Origin: Prosthecodimorpha staleyi
GTDB taxonomy: Bacteria > Pseudomonadota > Alphaproteobacteria > Rhizobiales > Ancalomicrobiaceae
DNA length: 64,000 nt
Assembly (NCBI RefSeq): GCF_018729455.1
Contig: NZ_JAHHZF010000003.1
Location: 70,884 to 134,883, forward strand
Direction: 5' to 3'
Under the pieces are notes generated by a model. The model was not told the origin of the DNA, searched no databases, and saw only the letters and a program-made list of their open reading frames with translations. Position numbers and translations under genes: made by a program. Positions 51,281 to 60,293 of this stretch are shown here, one piece after another (position 1 is the stretch's first letter; every line of letters begins with the position of its first letter).

Positions 51281-51961
51281 ATGCGGATTCTCATCATCGA
51301 AGACGACCGCGAGGCGGCCCAATATCTTCTGAAGGCGCTTCGCGAAGCCGGCCACGTGCCGGACCACGCGGCCGACGGCGACGACGGCTGGCACATGGCG
51401 TCGGGCGGCGGCTACGACGTGCTGGTGGTCGACCGGATGCTGCCGAAGCGCGACGGCCTGTCGATCGTCGAGGCCCTGCGCGCCGAACACGACGAGACGC
51501 CGGTCCTGATCCTGTCCGCGCTCGGTCAGGTCGACGACCGGGTCAAGGGCCTGCGCGCCGGCGGCGACGACTATCTCGCCAAGCCCTATGCGTTCACCGA
51601 ACTGCTGGCCCGGGTCGAGGCGCTCGGGCGGCGACGGCGGCCCGGCGAGGCGGAAACGACGCTCAGGGTCGGCGACCTGGTGCTCGATCGGCTGTCGCAC
51701 TCCGTCACCCGCGCCGGCCAGGACGTGCCGTTGCAGCCACGCGAGTTCCGCCTGCTCGAATATCTGATGAAGCATGCCGGCCAGGTGGTCACCCGCACCA
51801 TGCTACTGGAGAATGTCTGGGACTATCATTTCGATCCGCAGACCAACGTCATCGACGTGCACATGTCGCGACTGCGCGCCAAGGTCGACAAGGGACAGGA
51901 GCGTTCCCTGCTGCACACCGTGCGCGGCGCCGGCTACATGATCCGCGATTCCGCGCGCTGA
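51281..51961 (+). CDS. OmpR-family response regulator
   Basis: 226 residues. The receiver domain has the acidic pair in IIEDD, the phospho-acceptor Asp51 (VLVVDRMLP) and Lys in LAKPYAF; the C-terminal winged helix (VPLQPREFRLLEYLMKHAGQVVTRTML, VWDYHFDPQTNVIDVHMSRLRAK) is OmpR/PhoB-type. It is encoded 12 bp before its histidine kinase. The order degP-regulator-kinase suggests a role in envelope stress, by analogy. Confidence 0.94.
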   Translation: MRILIIEDDREAAQYLLKALREAGHVPDHAADGDDGWHMASGGGYDVLVVDRMLPKRDGLSIVEALRAEHDETPVLILSALGQVDDRVKGLRAGGDDYLAKPYAFTELLARVEALGRRRRPGEAETTLRVGDLVLDRLSHSVTRAGQDVPLQPREFRLLEYLMKHAGQVVTRTMLLENVWDYHFDPQTNVIDVHMSRLRAKVDKGQERSLLHTVRGAGYMIRDSAR

Positions 51962-51973
51962 GGACATAGCGTC

Positions 51974-53386
51974 ATGGTCTCCGCCCTCGGCCGCTTCCTT
52001 CGGACGACCGCGTTCCGGCTGACCCTGGTCTATCTCGTCGTGTTCTCGATCGTGACCGTGTTCCTGATCGGCTACGTCACCCGGACCACGAACGAGTTGC
52101 TGACGCGCCAGTTGCGCGAGGCGATCGACCAGGAGGTCGCCGAGCTGGACGAACAGTATCAGGCCGGCGGGCTGCGGCGGCTTCTGACCGCCATCGACCA
52201 GAAGAGCCGGGCCCCCGGCGCCGGCCTCTACCTGCTGGCGGACTTCTCCGGCAATCCGGTCGTCGGCAACATCGCCGACATACCGCCCGCCATCCTGGAC
52301 GATGCCGCGGAGACGGCGCACCCGATCCGCTACGCCCGCTTCGACGGCGACCGCAAGCAGAACCATGTCGCGCTGGTGCGCGTGCTGCAGTTCGACGGCG
52401 GGTTCCGGGCCCTGGTCGGCCGCGACATCGGCGAGCGGGACCGGTTTCGCGAACTGTTCGGGCGCTCGTTCCGGGTCGTGATGGGCGTCATGGTGGTGCT
52501 GGCGCTGGTCACCTGGTGGTTCGTGTCGCGCCGGGTGCTGCGCCGGATCGATCAGGTCTCGGCGACCTCGGCGCGCATCGTCGCCGGCGACCTGACGGAC
52601 CGTCTGCCGGTGACCGGATCGGGCGACGAGTTCGACCGGCTGGCACTCGCGGTCAACGACATGCTCGGCCGCATCGACGACCTGATGAAAGGCTTGAAGG
52701 AGGTCTCCGACAACATCGCCCACGACCTCAAGACGCCGCTGACGCGCATGCGCAACCGCGTCGACGAGGCGCTCGGCGGCGAGCCCGATCCGGCCCGCTA
52801 CCGCTCGGCGCTGGAGGCGACGATCGAGGAATCCGATGCGCTGATCCGGACCTTCAACGCACTTCTGATGATCGCGCGGGTCGAATCGGGCGGGCAGCCG
52901 GCCGAGACTGCCACGGTGGATCTCGCCGAGATCGCCCGCGAGGTCGCCGAATTCTACGAGCCGGTCGCCGAGGAGGACGGCGTGCGCATCGCGGTCGATG
53001 CCGATCTGGCGGCACCGGTCCTGGGCAGTCGCGAACTGATCGCTCAGGCGCTCGGCAACCTGATCGACAATGCCCTGAAATACGGCCGCGTCGAGGGTCG
53101 CGCCGCCGTCATCCGCGTCGCCGTCGCCCGCGACGGTGCGTTTGTGGTCGCAACCGTCGCCGACAACGGGACGGGCGTGGCGGAGAGCGACCGCGAGCGC
53201 GTCCTGTCGCGCTTCGTCCGACTGGAGGCGAGCCGCTCCAAGCCCGGGTCCGGGCTGGGACTGTCGCTGGTCGCCGCCGTGATGCGCCACCATCGCGGCA
53301 GCATGGTGCTCGGAGACGCCGGACCCGGCCTCAAGGTCGACCTGCGATTCCCTTCGAGCGAAGCGGCCGCGCCCCATAAGGGATAG
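51974..53386 (+). CDS. Sensor histidine kinase partner
   Basis: 470 residues. Two transmembrane helices (FRLTLVYLVVFSIVTVFLIGY near 17 and VVMGVMVVLALVTWWFV near 170) flank a periplasmic sensor of about 130 residues. A HAMP domain (VSRRVLRRIDQVSATSARIVAGDL) leads to the H-box with His250 (SDNIAHDLKTPL), then N, G1 and G2 boxes (NLIDNALKYG, VADNGTGV, GSGLGLSL). It should phosphorylate the adjacent response regulator. Confidence 0.93.
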   Translation: MVSALGRFLRTTAFRLTLVYLVVFSIVTVFLIGYVTRTTNELLTRQLREAIDQEVAELDEQYQAGGLRRLLTAIDQKSRAPGAGLYLLADFSGNPVVGNIADIPPAILDDAAETAHPIRYARFDGDRKQNHVALVRVLQFDGGFRALVGRDIGERDRFRELFGRSFRVVMGVMVVLALVTWWFVSRRVLRRIDQVSATSARIVAGDLTDRLPVTGSGDEFDRLALAVNDMLGRIDDLMKGLKEVSDNIAHDLKTPLTRMRNRVDEALGGEPDPARYRSALEATIEESDALIRTFNALLMIARVESGGQPAETATVDLAEIAREVAEFYEPVAEEDGVRIAVDADLAAPVLGSRELIAQALGNLIDNALKYGRVEGRAAVIRVAVARDGAFVVATVADNGTGVAESDRERVLSRFVRLEASRSKPGSGLGLSLVAAVMRHHRGSMVLGDAGPGLKVDLRFPSSEAAAPHKG

Positions 53387-53673
53387 CGCGCATATATCGT
53401 CAGCTTTCTGTCATTTTCCCTGGAAAACATCTATTAATTTTTAGATATCAGAAGGGATGCGCAAGCAATTGGCTCGAATTTCAGGGCATCCTAGCGCCGA
53501 ACACTTAAACTCTTAATCGCATTCCGCTACGGTCCGCGGGCGCTTCCTCTGGAGCAACCGCGCATCGCGGGCACGCAGCCGCGTGGGCAAGCCGCTTCGG
53601 TATCAGGGAGATGGGGCGACCGGTCCGGGTTTTCGGCAACCGGGGCGCTTACGGAAGCGGGACGGGGGAAACC

Positions 53674-54393
53674 ATGTGCGAGAATTGCAAGACCGGACTT
53701 GATCGTCGTTCCTTCCTGACGCTGGCCGGCATCGGCGCGGCGGCCGTCGCGACCGGACTGACCATGTCCGAGGCGCGCGCGGCGGGCGGACCGACCACGT
53801 CGCTGACCGCCGACCAGGCGCTCGCCAAGCTGAAGGAAGGCAACGAGCGCTACGTCGCCAATGCGCAGCTTTGCGCCGCCGACCTGACCCATCAGCGCGA
53901 GCATGTCTCGCACGGCCAGGCGCCGTGGGCGACCATCATCTCCTGCGCCGACAGCCGCGTGCCGCCGGAACTGCTGTTCGGCGGCCTCGGCCTCGGCGAA
54001 CTGTTCGTCTGCCGCAACGCCGGCAACCTGGTCGATCTCGATGTGCTCGGCACGATCGAATATGGCGCGGCCGTGCTCGGTTCGCCGCTGATCGTGGTGA
54101 TGGGTCATTCCAGCTGCGGCGCCGTCGCCGCCGCCTGCGACGTGGTCGCCAAGAACGCCACCTATCCCGGCTCGATCGGCCAGATGATCGAGCCGATCGT
54201 GCCCGCGGCGCTCGCCGTCAAGGACAAGGGCGGCGACTTCGTCGACGCCACCGTCCGCGAGAGCGCCAAGCGCTCCGCCGCCCGCCTGCCCTCGCGCAGC
54301 CCGGTCGTCTCCGACCTGGTCGCCAAGGGCAAGGTCAAGGTCGTCGCGGCCCGCTACGACCTCGCATCGGGCAAGGTCGAATTCCTGGCCTGA
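53674..54393 (+). CDS. Beta-class carbonic anhydrase with a Tat signal
   Basis: 239 residues. A twin-arginine signal (LDRRSFLTLAGIGAAAVATGL, residues 10-30) sends it folded to the periplasm. Zinc ligands are Cys91 (SCADSR, with Asp93/Arg95), His145 and Cys148 (MGHSSCGAV). It interconverts CO2 and bicarbonate. The start is ATG 53674 with GGGGGAA before it; the in-frame upstream ATG would bury the Tat motif. The 287-bp gap before it is AT-rich and probably holds its promoter. Confidence 0.92.
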   Translation: MCENCKTGLDRRSFLTLAGIGAAAVATGLTMSEARAAGGPTTSLTADQALAKLKEGNERYVANAQLCAADLTHQREHVSHGQAPWATIISCADSRVPPELLFGGLGLGELFVCRNAGNLVDLDVLGTIEYGAAVLGSPLIVVMGHSSCGAVAAACDVVAKNATYPGSIGQMIEPIVPAALAVKDKGGDFVDATVRESAKRSAARLPSRSPVVSDLVAKGKVKVVAARYDLASGKVEFLA

Positions 54394-54414
54394 TCGGCTT
54401 ATCCGCAAGATCAG

Positions 54415-54455
54415 ACGGCCCGTTCCGGTACGCCGGACCGGGCCGTTTGCGTTTC
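54415..54455 (+). terminator. Rho-independent-type terminator after the carbonic anhydrase gene
   Basis: ACGGCCCG / CGGGCCGT outer arms with an inner TCCGG/CCGGA stem and a tacg loop, then TTTGCGTTT. It starts 21 bp after the stop. Confidence 0.75.
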
Positions 54456-54548
54456 GTGGGCCCCCCCGACTTGACCGCGCCGCGGCGCCGGTCCCACATC
54501 GGCCTCCAACCGACCCGCAGGGCGGGAACAAGAAGACGGGGGAGCCGC

Positions 54549-57530
54549 ATGTCGAAGTCCGGATCGGCGGGCGCCAGGAGCGTGACGGACCGCCGGCTGA
54601 TCGCGCGGATTGCGACGGTCTTCGCCCCGGATTCCAAAAAGGCCGGCAAGCTGGCCCTCGACCGGGTGCGCAGCCGCGCAGCCGACGAGCCGGAGGGAGC
54701 CGCCCTCGCGACCCTGCTCGAGGCCGACGCGCGCGTCGGGACCTTCCTGACCGGCGTCTTCGGCTCCTCGCCCTATCTGACGGATCTCGCCGCGCGCGAT
54801 CCGGGCCGTCTCGCCCGCATCCTGACCGCCGAGCCGGAGCGGCTGATCGACGATCTGGTCGCCGCGGCCCGCACGGCACGGGCCGAGGACGAGGCCGCCC
54901 TGATGGCCCGTCTGCGCCATCTGAAACAGGAGACGGCCCTCGCCCTGGCGCTCGCCGACCTGGCCGGTGCGCTGCCGACACTGGCGGTCACCGAGGGGCT
55001 GACCCGCTTCGCCGACGCCTGCCTGTCGGCTGCGGTCGACCATGCCCTGCGCGAGGCGGCCGGCCGCGGCAAGATCGCGCTGATCGATGCGGACGAGCCG
55101 GCGCGCGGGTCCGGCCTGATCCTGCTCGCCATGGGCAAGCAGGGCGCCTATGAGCTCAACTATTCCTCCGATGTCGACCTGATCGTCTTCTTCGACCACG
55201 CCCGCGTGCGCGACCGGCTGGCCGATCCGGACGAGGCCGTCGACCTCTTCGTGCGCATCACCAAGCGCATGGTCAGGATCATGCAGGAGCGCACCGCCGA
55301 CGGTTACGTGTTCCGCGTCGACCTGCGCCTGCGGCCGGATCCGGGCGCGACGCCGATCGCCATGTCGGTCGATGCCGCCCTGCAATATTACGAGAGCATG
55401 GGGCAGAACTGGGAGCGCGCGGCCCTGATCAAGGCCCGCCCCTGTGCCGGCGACATCGCGGCCGGCGAGGCCTTCCTCAACGAGATCCGCCCCTATATCT
55501 GGCGCAAGTATTTCGACTATGCCGCGATCGCCGACGTCCATTCGATCAAGCGGCAGATCCACGCGCATCGCGGCCATGGCGACATCGCCGTGGAGGGCCA
55601 CAACGTCAAGCTCGGCCGCGGCGGCATCCGCGAAATCGAGTTCTTCGTGCAGACCCAGCAGTTGATCGCCGGCGGCCGCAATCCGCGCCTGCGCGGGCGC
55701 GCAACCCTGGCCATGCTCGACGAACTGGTCGACCTCGGCTGGATCGGTGCCCGCGTGCGCGACGAGCTGGCCGAGGCCTATCTGTTCCTGCGCGCGGTCG
55801 AGCACCGCATCCAGATGGTCGCCGACGAGCAGACCCACACCCTGCCGGAGACGGCGGAGGGTGTCGGCCGCATCGCCCGGATGATGGGCTTCCGCAATCG
55901 CGCCGACTTCGCCACAGCCCTCCGGCAGCGGCTCGCCACCGTGCAGGGCCACTACGCGCATCTGTTCGAAAGCGCGCCCGAGCTCTCCTCAGGCCGCGGC
56001 AATCTCGTCTTCACCGGCGACGACGACGATCCCGGCACGATCGAGACCCTGTCGCGGCTCGGCTATGCCCGCCCGGCGGACGTGACCGCCGCCATCCGGG
56101 CCTGGCATTTCGGGCGCTATGCCGCGACACGCTCCACCGTCGCGCGCGAGCGGCTGACCGAACTGACGCCGGCCCTGGTCGAGGCGCTGGCCGCCACCGC
56201 CAATGCCGATGCGGCTTTCCTGGCCTTCGACCGCTTCGTGGCGCGCCTGCCGGCCGGCATCCAGATCTTCTCGATCCTGGTGTCCAATCCGCGCCTGCTG
56301 TCGTTGTTCGCCGTCATCATGGGGTCGGCACCGAAGCTCGCCGAAACCCTGTCGCGACGCCCGCGCGTCATCGACGCCGTCCTCGAGCCGGCCTTCTTCG
56401 ACGTGGTACCGCACGAGGCGGAACTGAAGCGCCGGCTCGAACAGTCCTTCGCCGAGGCCGCGTCCTACGAGGATCTGCTCGACCGCGCGCGCATTTTCGC
56501 CCAGGAGCAGATGTTCCTGATCGGCGTGCGCATCCTGACCGGCACCCTGTCGATCGGTCAGGCCGGCGTCGCCTATGCGACCCTGGCGGGGCTTCTGGTC
56601 GCCGCGGTGCTCGGCCATGTCGAGACCGAGATGGCCCGCGTGCACGGGCGCATCGCAGGCGGTTCGGCGGCGGTGGTCGCCATGGGCAAGCTCGGCGGGC
56701 GCGAGATGACGGCCGCCTCCGATCTCGACCTGATCCTGGTCTACGACTTCGCGGCCGATGCCGACATGTCGGACGGCCCGAAACCCCTGATGGCCGGACA
56801 ATATTATGCCCGTCTGACCCAGCGCCTGATCGCCGCCCTGTCGGCCCCGACCGCCGAAGGGGCCATCTACGCGGTCGATTTCCGCCTGCGTCCATCCGGC
56901 AACAAGGGGCCGGTGGCGACCAGCCTCGCCGCCTTCCGCGACTACCAGGCCCGCGAGGCCTGGACCTGGGAGCGGATGGCGCTGACCCGCGCCCGGGTGG
57001 TGGCGGGCCCGCCGGCCTTCGCCGCCGTGGTCGAAGACGCCATCCGCGAGGCCCTCGCCCGCCCGCTCGACCCGGACAGGCTGCGCGCCGACGTGGCCGA
57101 GATGCGCGGTCTGATCGAGGCGGACAAGGGCACGCGCGACATCTGGGACATCAAGCAACATGCCGGCGGCCTGGTCGATCTCGAATTCATCGCCCAGTAT
57201 CTGATGCTGCGCCACGGCCCGGCCGAGCCGGCGCTGTTTGCGACCAACACGGCGGTCGCGCTGGAGCGCCTGGCCGCCCGGGGCCATCTCGCGCCCGGCG
57301 ATGCCGAGGTGCTGCAATCGGCCCTGCGGCTCTATCAGGCGCTCACGCAATGGCTGCGGCTCGCCCAGGACGGCGCCTTCGATCCGAAGACGGCACCGGG
57401 CGGCCTCGTCGACCTGATCGCGCGCGCCGGAGAGGCGCCCGACCTGCGCGTGCTCGCCGCGCGCCTGCAGGACAGCGAGGCGGCGGTTCGCGGCTGCTTC
57501 GAACGCATCATCGGCCGCCCGCGCGCATGA
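54549..57530 (+). CDS. glnE: Bifunctional glutamine synthetase adenylyltransferase/deadenylase
   Basis: 993 residues with the two-fold GlnE layout. The N-terminal deadenylase nucleotidyltransferase has YELNYSSDVDLIVFFD near residue 200-215; the C-terminal adenylyltransferase has KLGGREMTAASDLDLILVYD near 715-735. Each is followed by a helical regulatory domain. GlnE adds AMP to glutamine synthetase under nitrogen excess and removes it under limitation, controlled by PII. ATG 54549 follows AGACGGGGGAG. Confidence 0.95.
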   Translation: MSKSGSAGARSVTDRRLIARIATVFAPDSKKAGKLALDRVRSRAADEPEGAALATLLEADARVGTFLTGVFGSSPYLTDLAARDPGRLARILTAEPERLIDDLVAAARTARAEDEAALMARLRHLKQETALALALADLAGALPTLAVTEGLTRFADACLSAAVDHALREAAGRGKIALIDADEPARGSGLILLAMGKQGAYELNYSSDVDLIVFFDHARVRDRLADPDEAVDLFVRITKRMVRIMQERTADGYVFRVDLRLRPDPGATPIAMSVDAALQYYESMGQNWERAALIKARPCAGDIAAGEAFLNEIRPYIWRKYFDYAAIADVHSIKRQIHAHRGHGDIAVEGHNVKLGRGGIREIEFFVQTQQLIAGGRNPRLRGRATLAMLDELVDLGWIGARVRDELAEAYLFLRAVEHRIQMVADEQTHTLPETAEGVGRIARMMGFRNRADFATALRQRLATVQGHYAHLFESAPELSSGRGNLVFTGDDDDPGTIETLSRLGYARPADVTAAIRAWHFGRYAATRSTVARERLTELTPALVEALAATANADAAFLAFDRFVARLPAGIQIFSILVSNPRLLSLFAVIMGSAPKLAETLSRRPRVIDAVLEPAFFDVVPHEAELKRRLEQSFAEAASYEDLLDRARIFAQEQMFLIGVRILTGTLSIGQAGVAYATLAGLLVAAVLGHVETEMARVHGRIAGGSAAVVAMGKLGGREMTAASDLDLILVYDFAADADMSDGPKPLMAGQYYARLTQRLIAALSAPTAEGAIYAVDFRLRPSGNKGPVATSLAAFRDYQAREAWTWERMALTRARVVAGPPAFAAVVEDAIREALARPLDPDRLRADVAEMRGLIEADKGTRDIWDIKQHAGGLVDLEFIAQYLMLRHGPAEPALFATNTAVALERLAARGHLAPGDAEVLQSALRLYQALTQWLRLAQDGAFDPKTAPGGLVDLIARAGEAPDLRVLAARLQDSEAAVRGCFERIIGRPRA

Positions 57531-57608
57531 CCGGGCGGCGGGCAGCCGGCCGCACCGCGGACAGGCCCACGACCGAATCGCCCGCCGCTGATCCGGCCGG
57601 CACGCGGA

Positions 57609-58514
57609 TCATCCGCGCCTGGCATCGCGCCAGCGCGGCCACCGCAGGGCTCGCCGGATCGCCGCCACCCAGACCGGCGCGGCGGCCTCTTCGTCGAGAT
57701 GGTGGTCGAGCGGGTCGCGCGCCCGGAAGCGGTCGGCCACCAGACCGGTCGTCGGATCGGTCCAGGCGGCGGTCAGATCCAGGAAATCGATGCCGCGCAG
57801 GCGGCATCCCTCCGCGACGGCCTGATTGAAACGCCGCGTCAGCTCGGTTCGTTCGCGCAAGGTGGCGGTGATGTCCCGGCGCAGGATCGAATGCGCACGG
57901 TGGTGGTCGCTCCCCTCCACGGTCGGCAGGGGCGCGGCCAGGACCAGGATCCTGCGGTATCCGGCGGCGAGCACCTCGTCCAGGAAGGACAGATAGACGG
58001 TGACCGAGCGGACCAGTTCGTCGGCGGGATCGGTGCCGGCCGCAGCCGAGCGCAGCCAGACGACCGAACTGCAGTCGACCTCGCCGAGCAGGAAGACCGG
58101 CACCACGCGCGGCGCCGGCGGCAACAGCACCTCCAGGTATTTCTGTCGGGCCCCCGTGGCCGAGCGCGGATTGCCGAGACCGCGCGCCGTCGCACCGGCG
58201 ACCAGGACGCAGCGCGCGTGCCGCGTGCCGAACAGTCCCGCCTTGTAGCCCTTCCAAATAGGAGCCAGATGGCTGTCGCCGCAGAACAGAAGCGAGGTCT
58301 GCAGCGGAAGGAACCACCGCGCCAGTGCCCGTTTCCAGCCCCCCCGCAGACCGGGTCTCCAACGCCGGCGCGCCGCCTTGCCGAGGGCCTTCCGACCGCC
58401 TTCCGGCTCCTCCACTTGACCTGCGGCTTCAGCCGCCATCGCTTGCTCCGTCATTTTCCGAATCGTAGGTTTACGCAAAGGTGCAGGTGCCTCCTGTTCC
58501 GAATGATACTTCAA
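57609..58514 (-). CDS. SGNH-hydrolase-like protein
   Basis: 301 residues, no obvious signal peptide. Blocks characteristic of the SGNH/GDSL fold are present: LLFCGDSHLAPIW near residue 75 (catalytic Ser in GDSH), LLGEVDCSSVVWL (block III-like), and DPLDHHLDEEAA near the end (Asp-His pair). The first 70 residues are charged and probably disordered. Related proteins act in polysaccharide or lipid acyl modification; the substrate is unknown. It is convergent with glnE and divergent from the first EF-hand gene. Confidence 0.7.
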   Translation of the reverse strand: MKYHSEQEAPAPLRKPTIRKMTEQAMAAEAAGQVEEPEGGRKALGKAARRRWRPGLRGGWKRALARWFLPLQTSLLFCGDSHLAPIWKGYKAGLFGTRHARCVLVAGATARGLGNPRSATGARQKYLEVLLPPAPRVVPVFLLGEVDCSSVVWLRSAAAGTDPADELVRSVTVYLSFLDEVLAAGYRRILVLAAPLPTVEGSDHHRAHSILRRDITATLRERTELTRRFNQAVAEGCRLRGIDFLDLTAAWTDPTTGLVADRFRARDPLDHHLDEEAAAPVWVAAIRRALRWPRWRDARRG

Positions 58515-58681
58515 AAGCGGTTTGCCAGAAAACGCCAGTTACCAAATTAACGAACCGTAATATTGCAGAGAGCAGCTCGTAAGGTCAGTGTCCTTAATCT
58601 CCGCTTCGACGCTGAGGCTCCAACCGGGAGTCGGCCAGCAGGCCGCCGAAGGGGCGGAAAATGTTAAATTTGGAGGAATCC

Positions 58682-59356
58682 GTGAAAACCTGGGCAAAAG
58701 TGATAATTGGCGCAGGATTGGCCGCGACCGCCGCCGGCGGGATTGCCTACGCGCAAGGCCAGTTCGGCCAGTTCGGTCCGGGCATGATGCACGGCGCCAA
58801 GCTGGAGCGCATGTTCGACCGTCTCGACACGGACAAGGACGGTGTCGTGACGATCAAGGAGGCTCTGGCGCTGCCCGATCTGAAGTTCGACGATGCCGAC
58901 ACCAACAAGGACGGCTTCGTCGACCGTGCCGAGGTCGATGCTGCCATCCGCAAGATGATGGTCGACCGGATGATCGCCCGCTTCGACGTCGACGGCGACG
59001 GCAAGGTGTCGAAGGAGGAAGCCGAGAAGCCGTTCAAGAAGCGCTTCGCCATCTTCGATCGCAACGACGACGGCAAGGTCACCAAAGACGAACTTCGCCT
59101 TGCGGGTCCGGGTTTCGGGCCGGGCGAAGGCTTCGGACCGGGTCCGGGCGGTTGGGGCCGCCACGGCGGCGGCCATCAGGGCTGGGGCGGCCCCGCCGGG
59201 GGTCCTGGCCCCGGCTGGGGTCCTGGCCCGGGTTGGGGTCCTGGCCCCGGTTGGGGTCCGGGCGCCGGGCCGGGAGCACCGGGACCCTGGGGGCCGGGTC
59301 CGTGGGGCAATGCTCCCGGCGGTTGGGGTCACGGCGGTTGGGGCTACGGCAACTGA
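58682..59356 (+). CDS. Secreted EF-hand calcium-binding protein with a Gly/Pro/Trp-rich tail
   Basis: 224 residues from GTG 58682, which has a perfect GGAGG six bases upstream; an in-frame ATG 21 bases earlier lies before this site and is less likely. A Sec signal (WAKVIIGAGLAATAAGGIAYAQ) is followed by four EF-hand loops: DTDKDGVVTIKE, DTNKDGFVDRAE, DVDGDGKVSKEE and DRNDDGKVTKDE. The last 80 residues are a GPGPGWGPGPGW-type low-complexity tail. It probably binds Ca2+ outside the cytoplasm; its partner is unknown. Confidence 0.85.
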   Translation: MKTWAKVIIGAGLAATAAGGIAYAQGQFGQFGPGMMHGAKLERMFDRLDTDKDGVVTIKEALALPDLKFDDADTNKDGFVDRAEVDAAIRKMMVDRMIARFDVDGDGKVSKEEAEKPFKKRFAIFDRNDDGKVTKDELRLAGPGFGPGEGFGPGPGGWGRHGGGHQGWGGPAGGPGPGWGPGPGWGPGPGWGPGAGPGAPGPWGPGPWGNAPGGWGHGGWGYGN

Positions 59357-59392
59357 ACCGAACCGGGCCGCGTGACAGGCCCGGAACGACGC

Positions 59393-59416
59393 GGGCCGCC
59401 CGTCAGCGGGCGGTCC
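59393..59416 (+). terminator. GC-rich hairpin after the first EF-hand gene
   Basis: A 10-bp stem (GGGCCGCCCG / CGGGCGGTCC, one G-U) with a TCAG loop, 36 bp after the stop, no U-tract. A second dyad, CCGCAT-GCC-ATGCGG, lies at 59430-59444. The rest of the 318-bp gap to the next gene shows nothing else. Confidence 0.5.
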
Positions 59417-59674
59417 GGATCGGGCCTATCCGCATGCCATGCGGAACCCGGCCGCCCATGACGGGTTATTCTACGGAACCGAAAGGATCCGGTCGAACTT
59501 CCGCCCACAATGCCGTCGAGACTGAGTTCGACTGGACGGGCGCGAAGGATTCGCCGAAGTGCCTTCAGTTCGGATAGAACCATCGTGGCGGGATCGGGCC
59601 CATCCAATTGGCCGATCCGCGACGAATTTGAGAGATGCCGGGCCGTCAGGCGGCCGGAGCAGGGAGTCACCCGC

Positions 59675-60133
59675 ATGAATAGGATTTCGGCATTTGTGGT
59701 GTCGGCGGCCGTTCTCGCCGGCCTCGGCTCCGGCGCGGCGATCGCCGCAACGGGCACCAAGAAGAGCCCGGAAGTGAAGGTGGAGCGCCTGCTCGCCCGC
59801 TACGATACCGACAAGGACGGCACCGTGACGCTCGACGAGGTCCGCCAGCGCGTCAAGCTCGCCTTCGGCAAGGCCGATGCCGATCACGACGGCAAGCTCA
59901 CCAAGGTCGAATATGACGCGGCCCGCCCCAAGGCGAGCCCGGCCAAGCGCGAGAAGACCTTCAACAAGCTCGACGCCAACCATGACGGCGCGATCACCCT
60001 TGAGGAGATCGAGGCGAAGACCACGCATCGCTTCGCCAAGTTCGACCTCAACCACGACGGCAAGGTCACCCGGGACGAGGCCCTGACCCGCCTCACCGAA
60101 AAGGCGGCCAAGAAGGCCAAGAAGGCCGGCTGA
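59675..60133 (+). CDS. Secreted four-EF-hand protein
   Basis: 152 residues. Sec signal MNRISAFVVSAAVLAGLGSGAAIAA, then four EF-hand loops (DTDKDGTVTLDE, DADHDGKLTKVE, DANHDGAITLEE, DLNHDGKVTRDE) and a Lys-rich tail (KAAKKAKKAG). It shares the loop pattern with the upstream gene but lacks its Gly/Pro tail; the two may be old duplicates. Confidence 0.87.
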   Translation: MNRISAFVVSAAVLAGLGSGAAIAATGTKKSPEVKVERLLARYDTDKDGTVTLDEVRQRVKLAFGKADADHDGKLTKVEYDAARPKASPAKREKTFNKLDANHDGAITLEEIEAKTTHRFAKFDLNHDGKVTRDEALTRLTEKAAKKAKKAG

Positions 60134-60172
60134 TCGCCGTCCTGTCCGATGAGACATCGACGAGACACGGCA

Positions 60173-60201
60173 GGGCGTCCTTCGGGGCGCCCTTTTCGTT
60201 T
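60173..60201 (+). terminator. Intrinsic terminator after the second EF-hand gene
   Basis: GGGCGTCC-TTCG-GGGCGCCC, an 8-bp stem (one G-U) closed by a UUCG tetraloop, followed by TTTTCGTTT. 39 bp after the stop. Confidence 0.85.
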
Positions 60202-60293
60202 GGGCCTCGCCATGCCGCCCTTCATCGGCCGGGCGGGCACCGGCCAGCCGGCATGACGCGGGCGCGACGGGGATTGTCGTGCGGGGACCGGGA

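Noticed and set aside
58547-58561. Full CtrA site (TTAA-N7-TTAA) upstream of the first EF-hand gene
   Set aside because: The second half reads TAAT at the expected spacing, so the match is incomplete.
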